From: Cerrena zonata
Taxonomy: Eukaryota; Basidiomycota; Agaricomycetes; Polyporales; Cerrenaceae
NCBI GenBank assembly: GCA_038087015.1
Contig: JASBNA010000008.1
Location: 682,001-746,000, forward strand
Direction: 5' to 3'
DNA length: 64,000 nucleotides
The notes beneath the pieces were generated by a model. It saw only the letters and a list, made by a program, of their open reading frames with translations. It did no database searches and was not told the origin of the DNA. Position numbers and translations under genes: made by a program. Shown here piece by piece: positions 11,522 through 22,566 of the stretch. How positions within the stretch are numbered: position 1 is the first letter of the stretch; every line of letters starts with the position of its first letter.

Positions 11522-11540
11522 GGTTATGGGCCCCGCCTCT
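11522..11540 (+). promoter_or_regulatory. CopA primer-binding site, half-tRNA type
   Basis: GGTTATGGGCCCC directly follows the LTR. It is complementary to the anticodon-loop region of initiator tRNA-Met rather than to a tRNA 3' end, as known for Drosophila copia, which is primed by a tRNA-iMet half molecule. Confidence 0.7.
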
Positions 11541-11824
11541 CGTTTATAAAAGTTCCCTTACTAACTCCTCTGTAGTCGACTTAAAACTTTCTACACTCGC
11601 GCGCCACTGCCTACAGCATCTTGATACTCTACCATCTCTACGCTCGCTATAGCAGACGTCTTTACTTCATTGTGATCACCCTCTCGATCTTTCGTCTCCC
11701 TCTTGACGATAGTATGTCTTCATCGTTTGGCCAAACGTTCTCATCATTATACTTCCATCGTCCTTTTGGTCTATCCCTCGACGAACTCCTTCTCTACGGT
11801 CTAGTCCTTCATCACTATTCCAAC

Positions 11825-13189
11825 ATGACCGACACATCTTCATCCCCTTCCTATCGTATCGAACACCTAAAGTCTCCGGATAACTATCTGACTTGGAGTG
11901 TCCAGATCAAGGACATCCTTACCGAAGCTGGTCTCTTTGGTCATGCGGATGGGACTACTCTTTGTCCTATTCCCCTTGATGCGACTGCGGCTGCAGCTGA
12001 CCTCACTGCGAATGTCGCTGCCATTACTGCTTGGAAGTCTAGGGATGCGAAAGCTCTCACTGCCATCCGGACCCGGATTTCTCAGTCCATGATGACTTAT
12101 GTCATTGGTGCTGAGTTTGCTCATCAAGCATGGTCTTCTTTGAAGACTGTCTTCGACATCCAAGGTCCAATCGCTATCATCCTGGAACGTCGCAAATTCT
12201 TCCGGTACGCGATCCGGATGGTACTGAAGTCGAGGAACACATCCGTATCCTCCGTACTTGCAAGGAGAAGCTTACTTTGCTTCAGGATTCTATCTCTGAG
12301 AGGGACTTCAACTTAGTCCTCCTCACTGCTCTACCTGAGTCCTGGGATTCCTTCGTCTCTTCCATTGACCTCTCTACCATGTCCTCCAACAGTACCACCC
12401 TCATTGGATGCCTTCTTCAGGAAGATGCCTGACATCGTTCACGATCCGGATCCACTACTTCCTTTCCTGCAGTTCATGGAAGTCGTAACCATGGTCTACA
12501 AGGTCCACCTGGTCCACCTGGTCCACCTCGTTTCCAAACCGATTGCAAGGTTTAACAGAAACTGTCTGCCTCAGTGACAGGGTTTCCAACCCTCCCGCGG
12601 AAACTTTTGTCCAAACTGCGGAAATGGTCGTCGACCTCTTCATGTTTTCCATCTTCCAATGCTCGCCGGCCTCCTCCGGACCAAGGTCAACAGGTGTCTT
12701 ATACCTTTATGGCAAACATCTACACTCCTGCCAGTGACCTTCCTCCTCACAGTGAAAAGAATGGATCGGAGACACAGGTACTCAAGCTCACATCGTATCC
12801 GATCGCTCTCTCTTTCATGAGTACACTCCTACTCCCGGACGTGTTATCTCTGGTGTAGGATCTGCCGCTGTCCTTGGTGTTGGTACCATCCTGCTTCACT
12901 TCCGCCGTGATGGACATCGCACTGGTCTTTTCACCCTCACCGACGTCCTTCATGTTCCCTCCATCTCACACCACTTGATTTCGCTCGGATGCCTCACCAA
13001 TGATACTGGTCTCGCATACTATGGTCACGATGATATCATCGAGATTATTGACGACCACCGTGACAAGATGATTACTCAAGGAGTCAAGAACAATAACTTG
13101 TACGAATTCGATGTCATACCTGTTATTCCAGTTCAGTCTTTTCTGTCCGTGTCAGCCGGACCTGGTACGACTGGCATGTATCTCTAGGG
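11825..13189 (+). pseudogene. CopA gag and protease region, decayed
   Basis: The ATG at 11825 opens a copia Gag (LKSPDNYLTWSVQIKDIL, then MTYVIGAEFAHQAW), which shifts frame near 12195 and continues as EEHIRILRTCKEKLTLLQ to 12432. A degraded Cys-rich stretch (NFCPNCGNG) near 12600 is the remains of the zinc knuckle. From about 12760 a copia aspartic protease is readable (IGDTGTQAH active site; later LTDVLHVPSISHHLISLGCL), followed by GAG-pre-integrase sequence to a TAG at 13185. At least two frameshifts and one stop make it inactive. Confidence 0.85.
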
Positions 13190-13192
13190 CAC

Positions 13193-13912
13193 CACTGGAT
13201 CAGAGGCCCGAATTTTAGGCTTCATAAAAGTAAGGTCAAAATTTTTATAAAAAGTCTCTTACAAAATAAGATTTTAAGCACCTAAAATTGTCAAACAAAT
13301 GCAGAATTTCAGCAAAATTTGATGAATCATAAAATCCTTGGCTAATTCAGACTTTTGTATCTCAATTTTTAGACTTTAGAAATATTGAATTTTTGTTTAT
13401 TTTTTATTGGAGAAAAGTTTACTATACAAAATTCAATATTTGATACACTTTTATTTCCCTAGAAATCATAATATAATTGTATATATCAAAATAAAGTGTT
13501 ATAAATAGAGAGCCTAGAGAGAAGATATAGACTACTATTGTTAGTAAATCATAGTCTCTGTCAATTATACTATCTGATAGAGATATTTAAGTATGCAATA
13601 TCACTGATCTTTCCAAATTAGCAGTTTAAATTTTATATCACTTTTGGAGAAACAAAAGTGCATCAAAATTTGAATTTTACTATAGTAAACTTTTCTCCAA
13701 TAAAAAATTAAACAAAAATTCAATATTTCTAAAGTCTAAAAATTAGATACAAAAGTCTGAATTAGCCAAGGATTTTATGATTCATCAAATTTTGCTGAAA
13801 TTCTGCATTTTTTTGACCAATTTTTAGGTGCTTAAAAATCATATTTGTAAGAGACTTTTTATAAAATTTGACCTTACTTTTATGAAGCCTAAAATTTGGC
13901 TACGATCCAGTG
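13193..13912. mobile_element. Foldback MITE 1 inside CopA
   Basis: The 720-bp element starts CACTGGATC and ends GATCCAGTG, with long imperfect inverted arms of about 270 bp and an AT-rich loop. CAC flanks it on both sides (13190-13192 and 13913-13915), a 3-bp target duplication. It has no coding capacity. The same family is at 15713-16427 with the central loop in the opposite orientation. It interrupts CopA between protease and integrase: the text resumes as GHLNKG, the conserved GAG-pre-integrase motif. Confidence 0.88.
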
Positions 13913-13915
13913 CAC

Positions 13916-14299
13916 CTGAATAAGGGCCAACTCCCAGGAACTCGTCCGGAAGGAATGGTTACTGGACTTGAAGTTGACACCACTAGCCCTATCGATTTCG
14001 AATGCGACGTCGTGACATCATTGGAAAGCCACCACAAGCACCTTTCCCTTCCACTTCCCATTTCCCAAACCCCTTGACGTCGGCGACATTGTTGTCTAGC
14101 GAACATATGGGACCCGCTACACTCAGTCTATTCACCCGACAATCGCTACTATATTTCACTTCACCGATCTCGGCTCTCGCTATTTCTCAACTCTATTTTC
14201 TTCTCACTCGAAATCAAGCTTTCCCCCTCACTTGAAAGAATATCACAACTCTTCGTCACTCAGAAGGGTTGCTCCTTCAAGGTCTTGTCATGTAGACAA
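13916..14299 (+). pseudogene. CopA integrase N-terminal part, decayed
   Basis: Reads GHLNKGQLPGTRPEGMVTG, then TSPIDFECD, and on through several stops to the start of the integrase core, where the gypsy element is inserted. The last five bases, GACAA (14295-14299), are repeated at 22567-22571. The catalytic core resumes there with DNAKELIEGDF. Confidence 0.75.
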
Positions 14300-14646
14300 T
14301 GTTACGGGCGAAGCCCTTTCACGCAGGGTGCAAGTTAAACAGGGTAAGAAAGGGTAGATTGCCTAGGTCAGGTTAAGGAATACAAGCTAGAGCTACTGGG
14401 TTTATATACTAGGGGACCGTGGCTGTACTACGCTGAGAGAATAGAATGGTCTAGACTAGGATGATGTCATAATGACGTCAGTTATGACATCACTCGTGGA
14501 GCAGATGAAGTCATGTGGGAGAATTGATAGGTAAGCTAGTCTGGTGATCGTTCATGTGCTACCGGGCCATGTGGTTACTGAGTCACAAGTACAAGTAAGG
14601 GAAAGGAAAAGGAAAAGAAAAGAAAAAGTGTACGTTCATTGTAACA
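14300..14646 (-). mobile_element. Gypsy chromovirus 3' LTR, 347 bp
   Basis: TGTTACGGGCG...CATTGTAACA, matching 22223-22566 with only a handful of differences (about 2 percent) and a few one-base indels, so the insertion is fairly recent. The element lies on the minus strand, making this the 3' LTR. A polypurine tract (GAGAAGGGGGTAA on the minus strand, about 14647-14662) adjoins it. Contains ATGACGTCA-like palindromes near 14470. Confidence 0.92.
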
Positions 14647-14691
14647 TTACCCCCTTCTCATGGGTACAATTTCCCTGAAATTGGTAACTAC

Positions 14692-15471
14692 TTAGTAATC
14701 TACAGGTTCGTCGGTGATGTTGGACATGCCGACATTGTTGATGTCGTGGTCCACATAGTTGTCATCGACATACGTATCAGTAGTGGGGGAGGACGAGGAG
14801 GAAGAGTGTCGATTACGACGTGGTCGGGGGCGAGGGCGATGTCGGCGAGGGTTGCACATAACAGGAAGTCCAACATGGAGGACTTGGGGAGGAGTAGTGG
14901 AGCGGGGAGGAGTAGGGGCGTGAGGAGGAAGTTCTATGGTTTCGAACCAGTCTTCAGTGGTGAGGGCGAAGCGACGCCCATCGATGGTAACCGTTTCCAT
15001 TTCTTCCGAGGGAATTATTCCCCAAATGCCGGCACGAGGGATATCGACTGGTTCGTCATCTCTCGGGTAGATAGGTCGGCTGATCATTCGACCTGGAGGA
15101 ATATCAGGGTGGTTAGGAACAGTGACCACTGGTTCCACACGGACAGGGACAGGAGTTTCAATGGGAATGGGAATGGAAGGTGGGGATGATGGTGCTGTGG
15201 GAGCACCAGAATTGGTGGAAAGACCCTCGACTCGCACCGCGAGGAGGTTCACTTCCAGTTCAGCGAGGATGACTGTGAATTCGCGGTAGAGGCCCGCAGC
15301 TTCCTGAAGCTGGTTCTCGAGGCGAGCATTGACAAGGTCGACTTGTCGTTGAGTGAGGCGGATGCTGTTGTGGAAGTGGTCTGCCAGGTTGCGTAAAACC
15401 TGAATTCGACGAAGAGAGACTTCGAGGCATTGAGCATCGTTGGAAGTAGTAGTGAGACGTGGAGAAGACAT
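14692..15471 (-). CDS. Gypsy third ORF between pol and 3' LTR, 259 aa
   Basis: An intact frame starts at ATG 15471, 53 bp after the chromodomain stop, and ends 45 bp before the 3' LTR. The first 85 residues are predicted helical and coiled-coil forming (SIRLTQRQVDLVNARLENQL). The middle is Pro-rich, then an Arg/His/Pro stretch (HRPRPRPRRNRH) is followed by a Ser run and an acidic tail. No envelope-like signal peptide or membrane helix is seen. Ty3/gypsy chromoviruses normally end after the chromodomain, so this is an accessory gene. A coiled-coil RNA- or DNA-binding role is only a guess. Unlike gag-pol, it has no premature stop. Confidence 0.7.
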   Translation of the reverse strand: MSSPRLTTTSNDAQCLEVSLRRIQVLRNLADHFHNSIRLTQRQVDLVNARLENQLQEAAGLYREFTVILAELEVNLLAVRVEGLSTNSGAPTAPSSPPSIPIPIETPVPVRVEPVVTVPNHPDIPPGRMISRPIYPRDDEPVDIPRAGIWGIIPSEEMETVTIDGRRFALTTEDWFETIELPPHAPTPPRSTTPPQVLHVGLPVMCNPRRHRPRPRPRRNRHSSSSSSPTTDTYVDDNYVDHDINNVGMSNITDEPVDY

Positions 15472-15523
15472 GTTTGAGAGGAGATTCTGTGTAGCTTGGA
15501 TCGATTGGATTTAGCTGAGGTGT

Positions 15524-15712
15524 CTAGCTAAGTTTCCGTCTCCTTTTATACGCAGCCAGCATTTCGGTGGCATTGGTGAGATTACCTTCTGGTTCGAATG
15601 TGTTCTCAGAGGACGGATATCCTTTCCACTTGACCAGGTACTTCAGGTGACCTCCGATCTTGCAGTGTGAGAGAATGGCTTCTACTTCATATTCATCATC
15701 TCCATCGATTAG
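15524..15712 (-). pseudogene. Gypsy integrase chromodomain, C-terminal half cut off by MITE 2
   Basis: Reads [20 protein letters not shown], then [18 protein letters not shown], a textbook chromodomain with its aromatic cage residues, ending in KRRRKLS and stop. Joined to 16428 across the MITE, the text is [17 protein letters not shown], the usual integrase-chromodomain linker. By family knowledge the domain directs integration to marked chromatin. Confidence 0.88.
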
Positions 15713-16427
15713 CACTGGATCGTAGCCCAAATTTTAGGCTTCATAAAAGTAGGGTCAAATTTTATAAAAAGTCTCTTACAAAATATGATTTTAAGCATGT
15801 AAAAATTGTCAAAAAATGCAGAATTTCAGCAAAATCTGATGAATCATAAAATCCTTGGCTAATTCAGACTTTTGTATCTAATTTTTAAACTTTAGAAATA
15901 TTGAATTTTTGTTTATTTTTTGTTGGAGAAAAGTTTACTATGCAAAATTCAAAATTTTGATGCACTTTTGTTTCTCCAAAAGTGATATAAAATTTAAACT
16001 GCTAATTTGAAAAGGTCAGTGATATTGCATACTTAAATATCTCTATCAGATAGTATAATTGACAGAGACTATAATTTACCAACAATAGTAGTCTATATCT
16101 TCTCTCTAGACTCTCTATTTATAACACTTTATTTTGATATATATAATTATATTATGATTTCTAGAGAAACAAAAGTGCATCAAAATTTTGAATTTTGCAT
16201 AGTAAACTTTTCTCCAACAAAAAATAAACAAAAATTCAATATTTCTAAAGTTTAAAAATTAGATACAAAAGTCTGAATTAGTCAAGGATTTTATGATTCA
16301 TCAGATTTTGCTGAAATTCTGCATTTTTTGACAATTTTTACATGCTTAAAATCATATTTTGTAAGAGACTTTTTATAAAATTTGACCTTACTTTTATGAA
16401 GCCTAAAATTTGGGCTACGATCCAGTG
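15713..16427. mobile_element. Foldback MITE 2 inside the gypsy chromodomain linker
   Basis: Perfect ends CACTGGATCGTAGCCC and GGGCTACGATCCAGTG, 715 bp, arms about 270 bp, loop about 165 bp. The target duplication is TAG (15710-15712 and 16428-16430). No coding capacity. The mobilising transposase is not in the window. Confidence 0.92.
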
Positions 16428-19400
16428 TAGCTCCGGAGGAGGTAGGAGGAAGTTCGGTCCATGTGCTTCGGTCTCACGGTAGGGGGTCAGCAGGGATGCA
16501 TGGAAGACGTCATGAATCTTCCAATGGTAAGGAAGTTTTAGTTTGTACGTCAATGGTCCTAAAACTTCAGTGATTTTGAAGGGTCCTTCCCTTAGCGGTT
16601 TTAATTTCCAATGTTCATATCCGAGCTTGAGATTCTTTCCTTCGAGCCACACCTTTGTTCCCTTCGTGAATGGGGTAAATCTCCGTGATACCCGGTCTGC
16701 CACCTTTCTTCTTGCTAACTCGTGTGCTGCTCGTGCTTCATCCCAAATCTTCTGGAGGTTCTGGATGCGGTCTTGTACTGCCGGGACATTTGTTTTAGGA
16801 TATGCAGTGGGAATAGATTTGGGGTTATATCCCATCATGATGTAAAATGGTGACATTCCTCTTGATTCGTGGATGCGGTTATTATGAACAAACTCGGCAT
16901 CTGCCAGGAGGGTCGACCATTGTTCTGGGTTATTGCCACAGAAGATCCTAAGGTATCCTTCCAATTCCTGATTGGTCCGTTCCGTTTCTCCATCTGTTTG
17001 TGGGTGATAGGCGGTGCTAAGTTTGGATTTCGTTCCAATGATGCGTAATAGCTCCTTGAATGCATGAGAAGCGAATTGGGGTCCTCGGTCCGATATTAGA
17101 GAATCCATTAGCCCAAATCTTTTATACACGTGTTGGTGTAATGCCTCCGCTGTTCCTAATGCATCGATCTTCTTTGTGCAGGGTGTGAAAATTGCCCCCT
17201 TCGAAAGGCCATGGTCTACCACGACCATGATAGAATCGTATCCATGAGACAGTGGGAGATCTGTGATGAAGTCGGTGGAACAGTCTGCAAATGGTCTATT
17301 TGACTTTGTGGGAATTGGATGAATCGGTGGTACTGTAGGGTGAGTGTTGACCTTATTCTGTTGACAGACACTGCACCCTAAAACATAGTTTGTTACAAAG
17401 GAATGTAGACCAGGCCACCAATAATCCCTAGAAACCAGTTCCTTCGTTTTGAATATGCCTGGGTGTCCCATAACAGGTAGGTCATGGTGGTCGTGAACAA
17501 TATGCCTGCGAAGACCTTCGTTTTGAGGGACATATGTTTGTCCTTTGAAGGTGATAAGGCCATCTTCAATTTCCCAGTCGTGAAGATCCGCACTCATTCC
17601 GGTCGTACCATTTGACTTCAGGGCTTCTATTGCATCTCGCACGATAGGATCCATCATTGTGGAAGAGAGTATTTGTTCTTTCAGAGTTGTATCCACCCTT
17701 CGTACAAATAGTGCATCTGGAAGTAATACCTGGAACGTGTCTTCGCTACTGTCATCGTCGTAGAGGGGGTTTCTGGACATTGTGTCTGAGATAACCATTT
17801 GGCTTCCTAGTACATGTTTCAGGGTATAGTCAAACCGTGATAGGAATAGATGCCATCGTCATTGTCGCGGTGTTAGCCGTTGCGGCATGCGGAAGTATGT
17901 GAGGTTCTAATGGTCGCTGCAAATAACCAGCTTGTGTGAAGATCCTTCAAAATAGTGCCTCCATGCGGTTAGCCCACGAATGATACCAAGTAGTTCTCTA
18001 TCATAGATTTCATAGTTCTTCTCTGCGGGAGAAAAACTTTGTGATAGGAATCCGCATGGGTGCCAATCTCCGTTCATGTCCCTTTGCCAAAGAACAGCAC
18101 CTGTGGCAAATTTGCTGGCATCTGTTTCCAATACAAATGGTTTGGTGGGATCCGGAATACTGAGAACTGGTGCCAAGGAAAATTTCGCTTTCAACGTGTC
18201 AAATGCTTTCTGGCATTCTTCCGTCCATGACCATGTGACATCCTTCTTGGTAAGGTCATGGAGTGGGCGTGCAAGCTCTGCATAATGTCGAATGAATTTA
18301 CGATAGAAATTTCCAAATCCTAGGAAGGATCGTACTTGCTTGACCATTTCCGGTTGTGGCCAAGTTCGGATTCCTTCCAATTTGACTGGGTCCATATGCA
18401 GTTCACCTGGTTTGACAATAAGGCCTAAAAATTCTACTTCTGTGGCATCAAAGACACATTTCTCCGCCTTCAAAAACAAATTGTTCTCCCGTAGCCTTTG
18501 TAGGATGCGTTGAATCCGTTGTCGGTGTGTTTCCTTGTCTTTTGAAAAGACCAGCATGTCATCCATGTAAATGACAAGCCATCCTTCATCCAACATGTCT
18601 CGAAACAGGTCGTTCATCATGTGTTGGAATGTAGCAGGGGAATTACATAGTCCAAAAAACATGACCGTGGGTTCAAATAGTCCTCTGTTGGTTTTGAATG
18701 CCGCTTTCCATTGATCTCCATCTTTGATGCGGACATTGTTGTATCCGCTCCGAAGGTCTAGTTTTGAAAAGATGGTAGCCCCTGTCAACTTGTCCAATAA
18801 TTCACTGATTAGTGGTAAGGGATACGCATCCTTGATAGTTCCTTCATTGAGATACCGGTAGTCTTGGCAAGGATGTAATGAACTATCCTTTTTTCCTACG
18901 AAAAAGAAGGGACTTGCCATCGGCGATTGAGAGGGATGAATATATCCTTTCCGAAGGTTTTCATCTAAGAACTCATCTAGCTTGGTTTGTTCGAGAGGGG
19001 ATAGCAGGTAAATTTTGAAATTCCTTGGCTGGAAGTCAGGCTTCAAGTTGATGGCATGATCATAAGGACGTGACTCTGGAAACCTTTCCGCTTTCTTTTT
19101 CTCAAAGACATCTAGGAACTCGTGATAGTCTTTAGGAATCAATTCTTCGAGCGGTTTTGCCATCTCCTTCTTGGAAGCTTCCTGTGCCATTGCCATTGCC
19201 GGGTTGACCTTTGCACGGATCCAAGCATCACATCCATAGGTATATCTCATCCCATGCATGGTGCGCGTGATGCGTCCTATCCGTGGTCCGTAGTGTCGAG
19301 GTGTTTCAAACTCGGTTTCTATGGTTAATGGGTCGTCCTCTTTTATCCAAACATGACAAGTAGATTCCCCTTGGATGTATGAGATAAGGAGTTCTTGAGG

Positions 19401-21574
19401 TTGTAACTCCCTTAGTCTTTCTTCCACCGTTGGTTCCTGAAATTGTTCTTCGTTCTCCTGTGGTACTTCTTCTTCTACCACCATGGATTCCGAGTCAGGC
19501 TGTGCTTCATCAATCTCCTGGGATACTTCTTCTATTATCCCCGAGGATTCCTTGGAGGGGATGTCGGACCTTCCTTCTTCATTGTCATCCACCGTTTCAC
19601 ATGTAACCTTCCGTACTTGACCACAGCTAGGGAGCAGTTGCGATTCCAGTTGGAAGATTCGTCGGAGATGACTGGTGAGAGTATAGAGCCTTGTCTTGCT
19701 GAATTCAATGGTTCCTTTGATCCAGTCAATCTTCAGATTGTACTGCCGAAGCCATGAGAGTCCCAGAATTACGTCTTGGTCCCCAAGGGAGGTGACTAGG
19801 TACTTAATTAGGTGATTGTTATCTCCTAACTTTGTATTGGCCCATATGCATTCGGTAATATATCCTCTGACATTAGGGGTTCCATTGACATTGAAGACTG
19901 GTATTGGAGTTAGTAGTTTTGTGGTCTGAAGTCAATGCTTTGCGATGTAATTGGCATCGATAAAGACTCCTCCAGCTCCACTGTCAATGAGGGCTTTTGG
20001 TTCAACGGTTTTCGCTCGCTGCATGATAGATAACGGGATATTCATTGACTGTCCATTTAATTCTGCTACAAGTACATGCGAGATTGTTATTCCTAGCGAG
20101 ACTGACGTTGAGACAGTTCGCCAGTTCAAAAACCCTGGTTCTCCAAAGACTCTATGGCTTCCTTCTTTGCCTCATCGTCCAGGCCATTGATGATGGCTCT
20201 GACTTTGTCAGCAGGAGTGTTGGTATCTACTTGTCATACGTGGGAGTGGTTCGAGTCTCCATTAGGACATTCCCTAGCCATGTGCCCTACCTGTCGGCAC
20301 CTGAAACATCTTCCTTCTTTCATCATCTTCTCTCGTTCGTTATCGGTAAGTCGGCGAATTGTCTTGAATCGACCAAAAGATCTCCCTCCATGGCTTTGGT
20401 ATCTCACCGGGGGTCGATAAGTGGTCTTCGAGGGTTGTTCCTTCTTGGGTCGGGATTGGTATACTTCGTCCAACCTTTCTGCCGCCCCATAAAGATCTTC
20501 GAAGGTCTTGATCGTTGCAGGGTCAATTGAAATGATTTTGTAAGCCAGTCCATCTTTGAGCCCATCCAAGAAATAATCTCGGAGAACTGCAACTTCCGTG
20601 ATGTTTGACTGCTCTCGAAGTGGTCGAAAGGCTGCAACATACTCCTTTACTGTTCCCGTCTGCTTCAGTATTCTCATTGCGGAGATTGCGGAAGAGACTT
20701 GGGAGACGGGTGAGAAGTAGTCGATGAATGCTTTCTTGACTTTGTTCCAGTCAAACACATCTTCCACCTTGGCTCCTGTGGCCGTGCTTGCTTTGTCCAA
20801 GGTGTCACTGTATTTGACTGCCCAGGGTCCTGCCGTTCCTCCTTCACAACATGAAAGGAGGTAGATGGACTTTTTGAAGTTGGTGTCGAATGTTGTGGGG
20901 TCAAGGGCAAACTTCCAGTCACAGTGTTTCGTGATTTCTCGGACACAATTGGCATTCCCATCAAACTTGGTTTTGAGTTCGATTTTGGCGTTAGTCGACA
21001 TATTGGTTTGGGTGGTAGGGATGGATGAAGAGGGTTGGGATTGGGGGTTTGGCGGTGGAATGCTTTGAGTTGGGGTATTCTGGACTGGAGTTCAGCTGCG
21101 TGGTGGTGGAGTCTTCGGTCTGGGAGGCGTCTGTGGTCTGGGTAGCAGAGTTGTTGGTCTGGGTTGCGACGAGGGTATGGGTGGTGTCGGTGTGGAGGGA
21201 GTACCTGAGCTGGATGCCTGTGCACCTGAATCTGCCCACTCACTGTCAAGAACGGTGTAACAGTTTTCAAGAGGTTGCCCGGAGGAATTACTAGTGTATT
21301 CCCAGGTACCGTTCTGACTGTTGAATTCGATGAGTCGTTTGTGAAGGAAACGGTGTCCAGTTGATGTTGCAACTCGTGACCGCGGTGGTGGGACTGTTTT
21401 GGAGACGTTGTGGGTGAGGCTGGGATCGTGGAATCTGTTTGTGGGAACAGACTCTTGGGAACCGTCGGCAAATCGCCAGACACATTCAAAGGTGAGAGTT
21501 CGGTCGTCTAGCCGGTAAAGATCATTGGCAAAGACAGACCCGTGTGGAGGATTGCTAAAATTTCTATTGGCCAC
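16428..21574 (-). pseudogene. Gypsy chromovirus Gag-Pol, single frame with C-to-T stops
   Basis: Gag begins at ATG 21574 and carries the zinc knuckle CFRCRQVGHMAREC near 20260. It is interrupted by TGA at 21092. Text continues past TGA at 20234, loses one base in a T run near 20127, and enters the protease (LIDSGAGGVFID). It crosses TGA at 19932 and gives reverse transcriptase with YMDD near 18560 and RNase H (ETDASKFATGAVL). TAG at 17907 and TGA at 17859 precede the integrase (HHCC zinc finger near 17470; DFITDLP, SDRGPQF and TDGETERTNQELE of the DDE core). With the chromodomain at 15524-15712 the product would be about 1,900 residues. Undoing the stops needs only C-to-T reversals plus the missing T. 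Confidence 0.9.
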
Positions 21575-21948
21575 TATGTACTAAAAGTGTCCCAACTGCA
21601 AGCAGTTGTGCGAGACAGCTGAGGTTTTCTGCTCAGTGCTGCGAGGAAGACACTTCTCCAAAGAAGACTTGAGCACCTGGGATCGCCAAGCGTTATCGAC
21701 TTCCTGGGAACTATCCGCGTTTGTCTTTCAACTGGCTAACGCGTGTACAACTATCCGTGTTTGCCTTTTGGGCTGACTAACACGTTTATAGGAATTCAGT
21801 GTCAGCGATGAGAGGGTCCTGGGGTGGGGTTTCGTTCTTGCTTGACTTGTGGACGGGTTGGTTCTGGGTTCTGTCGAAGGTGTTGGGCGAAGTTGTTAAG
21901 CTGTCGGTCAATGTTCTGGAGGTCTTCTACTCGCTGGAGAAGTTCGTC

Positions 21949-22125
21949 TCATTCGTAGTCCCAGTAGTGGTGGTGTTCTCGGATTTCAGTGCTGATGGCG
22001 TAGACGTTCTGGTAGGTAACAGTGACAATGTTTTCGATGTGCTGGAAGTATCGGTATATGATGTAGGTAAGGGTAACTTGGGCAAGGAAGAGAAGTGTTA
22101 CAAGGAGTTCGAGGAGAGATGTCAT
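21949..22125 (-). CDS. Small membrane-peptide ORF in the gypsy leader, 58 aa
   Basis: ATG 22125 to TGA 21949 lies between the 5' LTR and gag on the element's sense strand. The first 25 residues form one strongly hydrophobic helix (LLELLVTLLFLAQVTLTYII) followed by a soluble, His/Tyr-rich tail (EHHHYWDYE). It could be a regulatory upstream ORF or a peptide of its own. It is intact, but at this length chance is possible. Confidence 0.4.
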   Translation of the reverse strand: MTSLLELLVTLLFLAQVTLTYIIYRYFQHIENIVTVTYQNVYAISTEIREHHHYWDYE

Positions 22126-22222
22126 AGACAGAGTTTCAGGGTTCAGGTTTCGAGGTTTCTGGGTTCAGAGTTCTGTCGCTAACGTGTGGGACGATAGCGA
22201 TGGTAAGAGCAACCTGACCTTT

Positions 22223-22566
22223 TGTTACGGGCGAAGCCCTTTCACGCAGGTACAAGTTAAACAGGGTAAGAAAGGGTAGATTGCCTAGGTCAGGTTAAGG
22301 AATACAAGCTAGAGCTACTGGGTTTATATACTAGGGACCGTGGCTGTACTACGTGAGAGAATAGAATGGTCTAGACTAGGATGATGTCATAATGACGTCA
22401 GTTATGACATCACTTGTGGAGCAGATGACGTCATGTGGGAGAACTGATAGGTAAGCTAGTCTGGTGATCGTTCATGTGCTACCGGGCCATGTGGTTACTG
22501 AGTCACAAGTACAAGTAAGGGAAAGGAAAAGGAAAAGAAAAGAAAAAGTGTACGTTCATTGTAACA
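22223..22566 (-). mobile_element. Gypsy chromovirus 5' LTR, 344 bp
   Basis: TGTTACGGGCG...CATTGTAACA, followed by GACAA at 22567-22571, the copy of 14295-14299. The sequence inside the element (AAAAGGTCAGGTTGCTC on the minus strand) does not begin with the usual TGG of a tRNA 3'-end primer site, so priming is unclear. Confidence 0.92.

Noticed and set aside
14692..15471. Envelope-like gene for the gypsy third ORF
   Set aside because: No signal peptide, no membrane helix and no cleavage site; a coiled coil and low-complexity regions fit an accessory protein better.
21799..22182. 127-codon plus-strand frame in the gypsy leader
   Set aside because: It is antisense to the element; the sense-strand 58-residue frame is the more plausible reading.
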